From Gymnogyps californianus (taxonomy: Eukaryota; Chordata; Aves; Accipitriformes; Cathartidae), in NCBI RefSeq assembly GCF_018139145.2, contig NC_059471.1, positions 99,016,914-99,080,913 of the forward strand: DNA of 64,000 nt, in the 5' to 3' direction. Position 1 is the first letter of the stretch. Each line of letters starts with the position of its first letter. The notes under the pieces are model-generated. The model ran no database searches. It saw nothing but the letters and a program-made list of their open reading frames with translations, and was not told the DNA's origin. Shown here in pieces: positions 11,901 through 23,551 of this stretch. The position numbers and the translations under genes are program-made.

Positions 11901-14900
11901 AAAAAATCTGAGGAAAATAAATTGTGAGGTGGCTTTTTTTGAGAGCTGAAAAAAAGCAGTCAAGAAATGTTTTCTTGACTCTGTCTAAATAGAATCAGCA
12001 CAAAATCTGTTCCAAGACCACAACTAAATAATTATGGTATGAATTTTTGGTTTCAAAAACTTCAGGTCTAATAGCAGAAGAACATAAGGCAAAGACCAGC
12101 TGGCATAATTTTGTTCTCCCTGGCACATTTCTTTTTACACTGGACTAATTTTGTTTCTTTCTTTGAAGCTATTCACAAACAGCTACAATGAGAAGACAAG
12201 GAAGTTCATAAACTTAAAAATACCATCAGATACCTCTTAGTCATATCACAACCTTTCTGCCTGTCCTAAAACACATATTATATACCCTTGTGGCAGGAGG
12301 ATTGTGCAACTCTGATATAGACAATGTTCTCAAGTGAAATCTTAGCACCGCTGAGATTGTAGGAGAGATTTGTGTGGGTGTGTAGATGCATTTAGCATAG
12401 TGGTATTTTCAGAAATACTTAACTCTGTCTTACTTAACTGTATCTTTGATATCTCAAGACCTCTACAAATATGGCACTTTGTTCTCCTTCCCTCTGTTCC
12501 CAGTTGTTTCCTAAGCACAGACTGTTAGTTTTCAGGTGGACACTTTGAGCAGACAGTAGTGATTTTTCTTCTGAGGAAAAATTTCCTTTTGTATGGTCCT
12601 TCAGCTGTTCAGAGAAGGGTGAAAAAGACAGCTACATGTGAAAGGAAAGCGCTTGCTGGTAGGACTATGAAACAATTGCAGCAAATCTAATCTTCTCAGA
12701 ATACATCTCCACTTTATTGTTCTTGCTCTCAATAAATATTTAGGTTCAAGCTACACTTCAAATTTGCCCTGAGTCAGAGTCACCTGACACAAATAATTTC
12801 TTTTGAATAGCTGGGTACTTTAGGAAAAGGAGGTTATTTGCTATGTGGTGAAAGGCTGCTCAACCAAAGCTGGTAATAAAGCAAGAACAGAGAAGCTCCA
12901 GATGACCACAGATGCTAATCATGCATCAAATGCTAATCCTGCCATCAGGCACACTAAACAAATCACTGCTTGTTACTGGAGTGTCATTGTGCAGTGCAGC
13001 TGCACTCACTCACTCAGGTCAGTGCATTTGAGGGCTCTAGTTGACCAGCAAGGGAGTTCTAGCTCTAGATGTCTACTTGGGTCTCTTTGAGTTTCCTGCC
13101 CCACTGCAGGGTTGTCTCAGATGTTTCAGCTCAGTGCATGAGGCTGTGCATTATAGAAGGCTACAGTGGAAGCACCCTGCAGTGGGATTAACTGTCCAAG
13201 AGTTGGGTACTGGGGCAGGAACTGATTCTGCCTTCCAAAGTAAGCCATCCCTGCTCATCACAGTCCTTATTCTCTTTTTCCATGTAGTTACTACTCCTCC
13301 AACAGCAGATAGGGCCAGAGGAGTTTCCCATTCAACCTTCTTCACACCCTCCCCAAGTGACTTGATCCTTGTCGCCTCCACAGGAGATTACCCACCACTT
13401 TAACTGTTTCTCTTGTGTGACTGCTAAGATCTAAATAGTAAAATGACTTCTTAAAATATCTAGAGCTGTACTTCCATGTTAGGTTTCTTCTTTCAGCTGA
13501 TCACTCCTTTCACTTTGCAGGAGGAAATGGCCAGCTCTCTTGTGTGATCATCTTTGAATAATGAGACCCTGAATATGAAATGTTCCCTTTTAAACAATAA
13601 TAAAAAAGGCTTGTTTTGGTATTAGTTTGCTTTGGGATGTGATAACCAGTAGAACCTGTCAAGGACATGGCAGGGAGGGTGTAAAACTGTCTGATAAGGA
13701 GGATCTTCTAGACTGGATCTACCAACAGAGGAACTGTAATGTAAAAATGGCATTTGATATGTGTGGGAGGGAGGTGGTAGCAACATTTCAAGCTTCCAGG
13801 TCATCTCTTGTTTCTCCCATATGTGTGAGTTTGTGTTTTTCCTTAAAATCTCCCGAAATTCCTTCTATTTGCAAAATTTACTTTGTGGTGAGTCTTCATT
13901 GTTATTTTCCTCTCTGTTCTTCACAATATTATTATAAAATAATTACAGGAAAACCCCTGTGACTAAGGTTGTTCATATAGCAACGTGTACAAGAATTATG
14001 ATAAAAGAGTTATTTTAGGATAGATCCGTCAGGTTCTGATGTCTCAAACCATACCTTTAAGGCAACGGCAAAGTGTATTAATTGCTGCAAGCATACATTT
14101 TAGGAGAAAACATCAGCTATCTTTATCAAAACCTGCAATAATAACACCTTTGAGACCACCTTGATTACTCTCAGAAATGTGATTGAAAGGAAGTCATCAA
14201 GAAAACTTCTGACTCATGTCTCTCTAGAGTTATTTTCAAGTCTTATCTTCAGTATCTAAGTAGGTTTCAATGTTTATTTTACAGAAAATATTTTTGTCAG
14301 ATTTGCCTTTTTATGAAATATAAAAACTAAATATCCATTGTGCTTCAGTTATCCTTTACATTCTTAGGTAAGTCAAAGTGAAAACCTGCATAAAAGTCAC
14401 TAAAATCAAGCACCAAACTGCAGGCATTATTCTCTTGTCTAAGGTGTTGGATTGGTTGTCATCTTGAGAAATGTAGTTGTCCTTTAATCCAAACACCATT
14501 TTATGCACATAATAAAAGTGATTTCTACCCAGTAGTCACATCTAGCCATTGGCTCATAAATTCTCACCAACCCCATCTTGTCCCTGATGAAGGACGTTCC
14601 TTTACTTGAAGCCAAGAGCAATCAGGTATTAAAATCTCTCCCAGCAGGCACTCACGTGGTGAATTATGAAACAAACAACTGTAGGCATCAGAATTAACAG
14701 AGAAGCTGAATGGAACAGTTAAACCAAAGCAGACTTAGTATCTAAGCCTTTACTCTGCTGTGATGTCTTCTGAAATAAAATATAAAATTGTGTGTGTGTG
14801 TGCATATGTATGTAAATAAACGTGTGTGTGCATGAAAATGCAATGCTTCTCAAAACGTTTTAGAAAATATTTTCACCGTGAAAGACAGGTGAAAGTCTTT

Positions 14901-15216
14901 CCGCAATTTTGTTCATCTGTCAACCATTACTAAATGAAGAGTAAAGTCAGGTGATAGTAAATAATAATAATCACGCTGCAGACTGATTACTAGACAACCA
15001 CCTAATAAACCTGGTTTATTGCAGCAGAGAAACTACTTTCCTGGGGCAGTTATGACTGCCGCTAAATCAGTGTTCTAAGTAATGTGTCAATTCAGATTCC
15101 ATAAAACTGTATTGCTCAGACTCAGAACACAATGTTTTTTAAGGATGCAGTTAAAACATGGCCAGATAGGGCTGACTCCCCCTAGAAGTTCATTGTCTTA
15201 TAGGATTCTCCACAGT
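8907..15216. other. AT-rich unique noncoding sequence
   Basis: No gene or clear repeat was recognised. It contains a perfect 14-base palindrome at 12,993-13,006 (AGTGCAGCTGCACT) in a slightly GC-richer part (12,840-13,410). It also contains a short TG repeat with decayed flanks at about 14,788-14,830. Frames such as 13,041-13,403 lack recognisable domains. Confidence 0.55.
14788..14830. repeat. Interrupted TG microsatellite
   Basis: A run of TG dinucleotides is followed by ATGT and CGTGTGTG variants. It is short and interrupted, so probably of low variability. Confidence 0.8.
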
Positions 15217-15456
15217 TTAAATCGAGCTTAGAGAGTCTTCATTGTCATTGCCTGAAGTTTTATTGCATTCAAACAACGCATAAAGTTCTTTTAATGCTTT
15301 CTGCAGTGTATTTTTCCACCCTAGATAACCACTTTCTGCTTCACTTGGAAACATTGGAAGGTAGGAGTGCTTGCTATACTGGGGTAGTGTTTCAAAGCAG
15401 GAAGTGCCACACTGTCTGTCGTGGAAAGGGTCCATCTTCTCCAGTGATCTAACCAA
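15217..15456 (-). CDS. Candidate small protein or pseudogene fragment, unknown family
   Basis: A minus-strand frame of 79 codons ends in TAA at its low-coordinate end. It has unusually protein-like composition for this window: a mixed N-terminal part with cysteines, aromatic residues around the middle (GYLGWKNTLQKALKELYALF), and an acidic, serine-rich tail (SGNDNEDSLSSI). The middle could form an amphipathic helix. The listed start is TTG, not ATG; the first in-frame ATG is eight codons in (MDPFHD). A few bases upstream an ATG in good context, CCAAGATGG, opens a different frame that stops after five codons, so a one-base shift would join it; this could be a decayed start. An acceptor-like CAG also lies upstream. 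I recognise no family. It could be a terminal exon, a retrocopy remnant, part of an unrecognised old repeat, or chance. Confidence 0.2.
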   Translation of the reverse strand: MVRSLEKMDPFHDRQCGTSCFETLPQYSKHSYLPMFPSEAESGYLGWKNTLQKALKELYALFECNKTSGNDNEDSLSSI

Positions 15457-18400
15457 AACTAGCCATCTTGGTCTCCTCTGTCTGATGAGCTATAGAAATA
15501 GGTGAGTAATTTCACCTCCCTGATCTAAGGCACCTTCCTTAGAATGGCATACATCCCCTTTTGGAAAGGTCCTACTCTCTCCATTGATTAGAGGGTGCCC
15601 ACCTGATCATCTCAGACTGCCGAAGTTGGATGAGGTGAATCTCATTCTAGATTTGCATGTTTTTTGAGGTGATTCTCTGATGTAACTGCATACAAGAATG
15701 TAGTTGGAAGACTTTGGTCTGAACCACTTTGCTGGTGTTTTCCAAGTCTGTAGTGTGGTCCTAGACTGGTGTTGATGGTGCAACCATTTCCAAGGAATTT
15801 TGGCCGGTTGGGCTGGTCTCTTCCTTGGGATATTCAGCTGGCCCAGCTCCTGTAGTCATTTTTTTGTTGCCCTTGGTCTGCTGTCAGAGTAAGCAAACAG
15901 AGCTTCCCATCACGTGGTCTGTGCCCTAGCACTCCTCAGTATTGCTTAGGCCAGTTACATAGGCTGTCTCTTCTTCCATTTTGGGTAGGAAAATTAACAA
16001 TCCCTGTGGTTACATGATTTCCCCAGCAGGTGGATGGAAAGGAATGGGGAAGAATAGCTATCCCTCTGTTTCCCCACCTCAGTAACAAGCAACCCTTGAG
16101 GAGAATGGACCGACACTGGTCCCCTGCTCAGAGATCTATATCCTAGTTAGGGAATGTGATATAATTTGTTTGACAGATGTGACAGGGTCAGGGAGAGACA
16201 GAGAGAGTTATTGGGAGCAGAACTGTGAGTATATATACATGGGGGAGAGAATTCAGTGCCTTGGAAGAAAATGCGGGAATATAGGGGAGAAGGGGGTGGT
16301 GGTAGATGAGTTGAAAAGGAATGGAAAGAGATGATTCGGGAAAAACCCAACTCTGAGGTAAGAAAGACCAAAATGGGCCACTGAGGAAAGGAACAGTTTT
16401 AAGGAGGAGGAACACCTTGGGGGAAATGAGAGTTGATGATAATAATATCAGTTCCTAAATGAAGGAGAAACTGATCTAAGGGTAAAGTATCTCCTAAAAA
16501 AGGAGGGAAGGCTTACCAAAACACATACTAAAAGGAAAGGAGAAATGAATGAAATTAAAAGGTGACTTTCTAATTTGATAGAGCAGTTAATGCCAACATT
16601 TTACAGTAACTTGAAATCTGTATTAACATTGCATGCACTGCAGAATAGAATAGTATTAAAGCTTCCCTAGACAAGAGCACTAGTGTGGATGTCTCTGATT
16701 CTCCTTAGTGCCAGGATGTTAAAGTAGGCAAAGGCAGTCCTCAAGCTTTTGGCAGTCTTTTAGGGATCCCGGTTGCGGATCATTAAGCATCTTGAAGTTC
16801 AGACTGAACTCTTACACTTGACGTGATATCCAGTAGGGAGGCAATTTAGAGAGTGGGGGACAGGTGCATTATGTCCAGGCTCTAGCTCCCTCCAGGCTGA
16901 CAGTTTTATGCCTAGGTTGATTGTGTTGTTTTAAGCCAGTCAGGAGATAATGATGACTTTTATGAATCTGAAACCTTTTTTTTTTTATTTTCTTTCTCCT
17001 GTGAGGGCAGAGGTGATACTAGGAAATGAGACAGGACTCATGAAAAAATCCCAGCTAGTATTTAGGGATTGTAAACTCAGGTAAGGAGCTAATCACAGCT
17101 TCTGGGGGTGATGTTCACATTGGAATAGTAGTATAACCAGGTAATTGGAATTGTTGTTCTTAACAATTGTTAAAAAGATGAGCTGTATGTTTTCGATGTG
17201 CAGTTTATACTACTTTTTTTTTTGGGGGGGGGGGGGGGAGTGTTGTTTCATAATAGTTTCTAGCCATAGAAAGAGACCTTTCATCTTTTAATTTTTATAA
17301 AGATCAACTTAATTGCTCCATTGCATTTAGTTCCAGAACCTAAGGGGTAGGGTTAGAAAGAATACAATATAAGCAAGTTAATTATTAAATAAATATTCAT
17401 GTTATTATATTTCTCTTCAGCAATATCTGCAAAACCCTCATTGCTATATAATATTTTAACAATCATAACAAATACTGCACTGTTTGTCTCACACTTCACA
17501 GTTTTATAAGATTTTACTACTTCTGTTCTGTTAACTTTCCATGCATAAATAGTGTTTTCTGCTTGGGTCCACAAGATCAGTCATTTTATGACCTTGAATG
17601 TCTGTGTGTCTTTGTATAGCAGAAAACAGAACAGGATCTGTCTGGCATACTTAGTAATTATAAAGATTATAAGACTATAACAATACTTAATTATTATAAG
17701 ATTTAACTGTAGTAGGTTAACCCTTTCAAAGTGTCACGTCTGTCTTTGTGGACCAGCTTTCCTCTCTGAGCGGCATCTTTTATAAGGCAGGAGGGAAACG
17801 CATAGCCATGAGTCAGCATGGCTCATCCTGTGAGATGTATTCAGGACTGCAGGTCCTGGCTTGGAAGGGAAACAAGAGGCATGAAAAACCCTGAACTGTC
17901 TCAGTGCAGCTCAAATGCGCCCTGAACAAAGCACTCACTACCTTGCTTTGACAAGCCTAAATATTTCAGTTGGCTTAGGCTTTTTTTTCTAATGGAAATT
18001 TTGAGCAAATCTTTCATTTTGAGGAGCTTCAATGAATGGAAGTTTTTGGGGGTTTAGGTGGGGTTTTTTCCCCAGACAGTTTTCTGTTTTACAGTCTGTA
18101 TTATTCTGCAGTCTTTGATGATAAGCCAATATTTATCTGACTTTTAGGGATGTTCAGCGGCCCTGGAGTAACTCCTCTAGAATAAATGAGAATTTTTCAA
18201 AGTAGTCACTGTGGCTAGCATCTACACTGAATCGTACAGAAATTTTAGAAGCTGGAAGTTATCAGTTATTCTTGGAGTTCCTGACCCACTTTAGGCAATC
18301 TAGAAAATTTGGAAGTTCCTTGATTTTGGTAGGATGAGCAGATGAATATGTGCAGGATACACATTTAATTGCTTTTCCCCAGGGGCTGAGAGGAATCTCA

Positions 18401-19367
18401 GCAGTTAGGGCTTGGAAACCAAACTCAATTTGGCATTGTGGCTCTCACTTTTTTTCCTTTTTTTTTTTTCCTTCCCCCCTGTGGGTTGCAACAGTTTTAT
18501 TGACACAAGCGTGGTGTACACATATGGGAACTATAACATTAGTTGGTATGCTCTGTGTAGAACGTGCCTTAGCATATGGACAAGAGTGAAGTTGCTGTTT
18601 AGGTTTATGTCAGCTGTATATATTTGTGAGCTGTGTTTTATTAAACAGATATCTAACTTGTTTTTTACACTAAATTGTACAAACGGTATTTCTCATAATT
18701 CAAAATGAAAAAGAAATGTAAGAAAATGATGAAAAAAATATTTTAAGAAGTAGATAAAACAGTTCTTCATTTTGACAAGATCTTCCTTGTCTAATTAAAA
18801 TATGTCAGTGAAATTCAGTTAGAGGTATACAGTGGAACTAATAATTACCACCGAAAAAATACCTGAATAAAAATTACTTTGTATTATTCACTGTTTCATT
18901 TTGTAATAATGTGTAACAGGCATGAAAATGAAATTAATTATTAGAAGAAATGTCCTACAGAGCATTAGAATTTCTTTTTTTTGGTTTTGTTTCCTAAAGA
19001 AACACAATTTTTAAAATGTGTTTCTTGAAAATACTACTAGGTATATAATTTTCATCGTCTATATTAATTGTGGAATAGGATCTGGTTTAAAAGTATGGAA
19101 TTATAAATCCAGGATTGTGGCCATTTTAAAAATTAGTATGATTCTACTGAACTGTCCCATTCAGGAAGCTCCATCTTGCCTAGGAGGTATGGACATAATC
19201 CACTTTTTTAGCATATCTATACAAATTTGCCTTAAAAAGATTACTTCTCAGAAGAGTTTGGCATGTGTATAGATATAAAAGAGCATAAAAAACCAAATTA
19301 AGCAGCTTTGTTTGAGACAAAGAGGTTATGAGGCCGCAGACATTTGCCCTGGAGGATGTGCTGCTTT
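15457..19367. other. Unique noncoding sequence
   Basis: No gene was recognised. It includes a purine-rich stretch at about 16,180-16,560, the T10G15 tract at 17,214-17,238, a T- and C-rich stretch at 18,447-18,480, and AT-rich sequence on to the LTR boundary. Small frames have no recognisable motifs. Confidence 0.55.
17214..17238 (+). repeat. T10G15 homopolymer junction
   Basis: Ten T residues are directly followed by fifteen G residues. Such G-runs can form G-quadruplexes, are unstable in length, and are also frequent sites of assembly or sequencing error. Confidence 0.9.
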
Positions 19368-19372
19368 GTAGG
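19368..19372 (+). repeat. Left target-site duplication of plus-sense LTR
   Basis: The five bases GTAGG directly precede the TG start of the LTR. They match ATAGG at 20,523-20,527 at four of five positions, consistent with the 5-bp duplication typical of ERVL-class elements plus one later change. Confidence 0.6.
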
Positions 19373-19704
19373 TGTATTGGGTTTGCGTGGCAAGGTTTTG
19401 GTAGCCGGGGGGGCTACAGGGGTGGCTTCTGTGAGAAGCTGCTAGAAGCTTCCCCTATGTCCAATAAAGTCAATGCCAGCCGGCTCCAAGACGGACCCGC
19501 CGCTGGCCAAGGCTGAGCCCATCAGTAACAGTGGTAGCGCCTCTGTGATAACATATTTAAGAAAGGGAAAAGAAGTTACAGGGCAGTAGCAGTTGCAGCG
19601 AGAGAGAGGAGTGAGAAGATGTGAGAGGAACAACTCTGCAGACACCAAGGTTGGTGAAGAAGGAGGGGGAGGAGGTGCTCCAGGCGCCGGAGCAGAGATT
19701 CCCC

Positions 19705-20086
19705 TGCAGCCCGTGGTGAAGACGATGGTGAGGCAGGCTGTCCCCCTGCAGCCCATGGAGGTCCACAGTGGAGCAGATATCCACCTGCAGCCCGTGGAGG
19801 ACCCCACGCCGGAGCAGGTGGATGCCCAAAGGAGGTAGTGACCCCATGGGAAGCCTGCGCTGGAGCAGGCTCCTGGCAGGACCTGTGGACCCATGGAGAG
19901 AGGAGCCCACACTGAAGCAGGTTTGCTGGCAGGACTTGTGACCCCGTGGGGGACCCACGCTGGAGCAGTCTGTTCCTGAAGGACTGCACCCCGTGGAAGG
20001 AACTCATGCTGGAGCAGTTTGTAAAGAACTGTAGCCCATGGGAAGGACTCACATTGGAGAAGTTCATGGAGGACTGTCTCCCGTGG
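19705..20086 (+). repeat. Degenerate minisatellite inside the LTR, nine units
   Basis: A core resembling TGCAGCCCGTGG recurs nine times: at 19,705, 19,747, 19,786, 19,839, 19,884, 19,937, 19,985, 20,030 and 20,075. Unit spacing is 39 to 53 bases. Many units also carry a GGAGCAG block between the cores. The array sits downstream of the TATA-like box, in the part that would become the 5' leader of an LTR transcript. Confidence 0.75.
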
Positions 20087-20334
20087 GAGGGACCCCCGGC
20101 TGGAGCAGGGGAAGAGTGTGAGGAGTCCTCCCCCTGAGGAGGAAGGAGCGGCAGAAACAACGTGTGATGAACTGACCCAAACCCCCATTCCCCGTCCCCC
20201 TGTGCCACTCAGGGGGGAGGAGGTAGAGAAAATCAGGAGTAAAGTTAAGCCTGGGAAGAAGGGAGGGGTGGGGGGGGAAGGTGTTTTTAAGATTTGGTTT
20301 TATTTCTCATTATCCTGCTCCATTTTTGACTGGT

Positions 20335-20340
20335 AATAAA
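20335..20340 (+). terminator. AATAAA polyadenylation signal of the LTR
   Basis: A canonical AATAAA lies about 180 bases before the LTR's 3' end, in the position expected for the R region of an LTR. It also fixes the sense of the element as plus. Confidence 0.7.
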
Positions 20341-20522
20341 TTAAACTAATTTTTCCCCAAGTCGAGTCTGTTTTGCCCATGATGGTAACTGGTGATCTCC
20401 CTGTCCTTATCTCGACCCACAAGCCTTTCATTTTATTTTCTCTCCCCTGTCCAGCTGAGGAGGGGGAGTGATAGAGCGGCTTTGGTGGACATCTGGCATC
20501 CAGCCAGGGTCAACCCACCACA

Positions 20523-20527
20523 ATAGG
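20523..20527 (+). repeat. Right target-site duplication of plus-sense LTR
   Basis: ATAGG follows the CA end of the LTR and pairs with GTAGG at 19,368-19,372. Confidence 0.6.
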
Positions 20528-20609
20528 TTTACACATTGACTCTTCAGCTTTTAAAATGCAGTCTGAAATCTTAATTGGACCTATGAGCTGGGAAAGCCAG
20601 TAAGGCAGT

Positions 20610-20785
20610 GTGCTTAAGCAGAGTGGTGTGAGAAGCAGAAAAGGCCTTGACTCTGTGTAAGCGCTGCTCAGCAGTAATGAACACATCCCTGAATTGTCAA
20701 CACTGTTTCCAGAACAAATCCAAAACATAGCCCCATACTAGCTGCTATGAAGAAAATGAACTCTGTCCCAGCCAAAACCAGCACA
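20610..20785 (-). mobile_element. 5' fragment of a minus-sense ERVL-type LTR
   Basis: Read on the minus strand from 20,785, this begins TGTGCTGGTTTTGGCTGGGA and runs about 175 bases. It includes GCTATGTTTTGGATTTG and the CGCTTACACAGAGTCAAGG block before homology is lost. These blocks align in order with the start (minus sense) of the LTRs at 38.7 and 53.8 kb, but with many differences, so it is a related but distinct and probably older subfamily. The rest of the LTR is missing; the complete plus-sense LTR ends only about 90 bases away. Confidence 0.8.
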
Positions 20786-23296
20786 GCATGACACTTGAAA
20801 AATTTTTGGAGCTGCTCAGGATATTGCAGGTATTCATCAAGAGGAGATTAACATAATGCCATTCACGCCAAAGAGTCTGTGCTTGGGTGACCCATTTGGT
20901 GACTGACGTCTCCATTTCTCCCCTTCCACCCAGCTGTAACCAAATATCTGTTCCTCATTCTGCATAAATGAAATTATTTGCTTTGCTATACATGAAGCAT
21001 GGTATGCAAAATGCCTCTCATCCTACTCTACTGGCCCAGTTTCTCCAGTTCTGGGAGTCAGTGGAGCACTGGAGGTTAGCAGTTGGTCTTCTTGCCCGGC
21101 ATGAACTTTAGGAGCAAATGTCAGCAAGCTCTTAAGCTAGCAGTGGATTTCTCATCAAAGTTTAAGACCCTGATAAACCTCTCACTGACGCTGTGGCAAC
21201 GATCAACATGCTATATGTATTTCCATCTTAGAAGAAGATAAACATAGGGGCTTGACTGAAATAAAACAAGTACAGAAGAAGTGCTGTGATCTTAGCAGTC
21301 TTTAAATTTCTCTAATATAAACTGTCCATAAGAAGCTTTGTCCTCTTAATCCTCACTGGTTTTTAGACAATTTGTTGTCTTACAATTAAGTACAGATGGT
21401 TTGGAGCTGTAATGCTGATAAAAAAAAGATGCTTAGGATTGCTTCAATTTCCGGGTTGGATTTTAACAGTAATCCATGTCTGAAACATAAGAAATCTGTT
21501 TTTATCTGATCTTTAATGCTTGTTTACAGATAGCTGACATATTTCAGTGATTACAGTATGTATATAAAATAATACCATTACCATATTTAGTGAAGGAGTA
21601 AATCTGTAAGAAGGCTGTATAATAGCATCCAGCTCTTCAGTTTGTGCTACTTGTGGCATAACTTACTGCTTTCATTTAACCATGCAAGAAGGGTCTTCTG
21701 ACACAGGGGAGGTTTGATTTCACAGTTGGAATATTGCTGTCAAGAAATTGGGTAGCATGTGGAAAACTGTTCAGTATAATTTTTTAATGTGGAGAAAATA
21801 GCTGAAGACTCCCGGAATGATTCACTTGCCAACATCTTTTTAGGAAGTTCTGTCTTTCTCTTCTTAAAACACAGACATGAGCAAACGTGTAAGTCTTAAG
21901 GCTGTGTAATACTTTTAACTGTTTCAAAGCAGAATGGCAACTCCTGAGAGGTTTCAAGTATCACCTTTGCCATGAGTCTATAAGATAGACAAGCTGTTAA
22001 AAGAAATCCACTCCCTAACTATTTGCTCCTCTAACTGTCGACAGTCCTGTCCCCCTGCACCCTCTTTCGGTGAATACTTTTGCCTCGGTCTTTATTGGGA
22101 GCTGAGCTGATAGAGGGAAAACAGCATTTTCAGCAAGGAAATCACCCCACCTAAGACACGCCCTGAAGTTTGCATGTAGCTTTGGCTTTTCAATGATGCT
22201 TGAAGGCAGTGATTCCCAATGTTAGGTGTCTAAAGTTAGCACGGAGGAAGAATGGAATAAATGAGGGTCCACGCAACTACCTTCCTATATTTTTATTCAT
22301 GTTGGGCCTTACCATGCTCTGTGAATATTTACATTTTCAGCTGCTGGTTGAACTGTTACTAGAATAACATCTAGCAAACTTTAAAGTAGTAGAATATAGA
22401 AACTTTTTCCTAACAGAAAGTGATTCCAGAGTTGAATATTTAGTATAGGTATCTTCCATCCCTGATGAAATACCTGTATAAACACAGCGAGAATATCGTG
22501 CCAGATCATTTTAAAAGATACGTGAGTAATGACCTCTGTGTGATTTCTGACTGATGGAGCTGTATTTTACAGCAGCCGTACACTGTTAGTCACAGTTTCT
22601 GTGTTGACCCCTAAGCCCTCTGTAGCTCTTAGCAAGACGAGAGCTTTTGTGTCAGCAGGAACCACACCAATGCTGCTGTGTTAGTCAGCCGTTGCATGCA
22701 CATTGCATACATGTTCAGTGCAACTTACTTGAGATTGTATTTTGCTTCGGCCTGATGGGTACCATGTGAGGAGGTATAAAGTACCTAAGATGGTGGAAGC
22801 TGATGCTGAGTTAGTTCTCATGTTCAAAACATTCTTCTGATGAAACATATGCTTGCCCTTTGGTAGAGATATTAAAGGCCATCTTTTCTGAGGGAGCAAA
22901 ATTTTGAGGCTTTTTTAGCTAAAACCAGCAATGTTGTTTCATATTCATTGAAGATCTGATTCTTTACTGCTTGGATATCAAAATTTAAGGGACTATTTGA
23001 TGTGAATTTGCTTGTTTTTATTAACTTGCAGCATTGAAATATGAGGAATTTTGTTGACGCTGTTCTAAATTCTTTAAAATCAGTGATTTAGTAACATGTG
23101 AGACCCAATTAGCCCTTTGACTGCTTCTGGATGAGAGGAGCAGGAAGTTGCTTAGGGCAGGAGTCAGCAGAGGGTAGTCTGCAGATAAACATCAACCCAG
23201 CCAAGACCATTTTGAACAAGCTGTGATGGAGGATCCCTGCTCCCTGCCCTCTCCTGGCAGCTCTCCACACTGACAGGTGCTTAAAGTCCAGAAAAT
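20786..23296. other. Unique noncoding sequence
   Basis: I recognise no gene or repeat. Short frames on both strands are of chance quality. Confidence 0.55.
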
Positions 23297-23551
23297 ATGG
23301 AAGCCTTCACTGCTGCTCTGCAGCAGCAGTCATCCATTGTGGCAGTCTTTCTCTGCTTTACTGTCCTTCTAGGTTGGCTGGCTCAAGGTCTCTTGCTGGC
23401 TTCCATGCTGTTTTGGGCATTCCTGCTGGCTGCAGTGTTCCTGCCCTTACCTCCAGGGACGAACTCAGGCGAAGTGAGGAAAGTCACCTTTCCTTTCATA
23501 ATCATTGCAGTAGCGATCTCTCTCACTTCTGTCCTCTCAAGCAGATCCTGA
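23297..23551 (+). CDS. Candidate 84-residue two-helix membrane microprotein
   Basis: This ATG-to-TGA frame has a strong translation-start context (A at -3, G at +4). The predicted product is strikingly hydrophobic. Residues about 12-51 form one long apolar stretch (including VLLGWLAQGLLLASMLFWAF), followed by a short polar linker with GTNSGEVRK, then a second apolar segment at about 66-80 (FPFIIIAVAISLTSV). This would be a small double-pass membrane protein with a short polar start. I recognise no family and see no splice structure, promoter or neighbouring coding exon supporting it. Pyrimidine-rich DNA readily gives hydrophobic frames by chance, and a second overlapping frame (23,374-23,637) is also open. 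Treat it as an unproven candidate. Confidence 0.2.
   Translation: MEAFTAALQQQSSIVAVFLCFTVLLGWLAQGLLLASMLFWAFLLAAVFLPLPPGTNSGEVRKVTFPFIIIAVAISLTSVLSSRS

Larger units (their letters stand above)
19373..20522 (+). mobile_element. Solo LTR of an ERVL-type avian endogenous retrovirus
   Basis: This 1,150-bp element starts TGTATTGGGT and ends ACCCACCACA, near-inverted ends with the canonical TG and CA. It is flanked by a 5-bp target duplication with one mismatch. I recognise the opening and closing blocks as a widespread neoavian LTR family. In plus sense there is a TATA-like TATTTAA at 19,554-19,560 and an AATAAA polyadenylation signal at 20,335-20,340, so sense transcription runs rightward. The stretch between them is GC-rich and repetitive (19,705-20,086). 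No gag, pol or env lies on either side, so it is a solo LTR left by recombination between the two LTRs of a provirus. The long minus frame (19,442-20,188) and the plus frames inside it come from the GC-rich repeats and are not genes. Confidence 0.9.

Noticed and set aside
12993..13006. 14-base perfect palindrome as a possible hairpin RNA
   Set aside because: The arms do not extend beyond seven bases and there is no loop, so it cannot form a microRNA-type hairpin.
19442..20188. 248-codon minus-strand frame, the longest in the window
   Set aside because: It lies antisense within the GC-rich minisatellite of an LTR; its proline-, serine- and glycine-rich repeats come from the DNA repeats, and several other frames are open across the same DNA.
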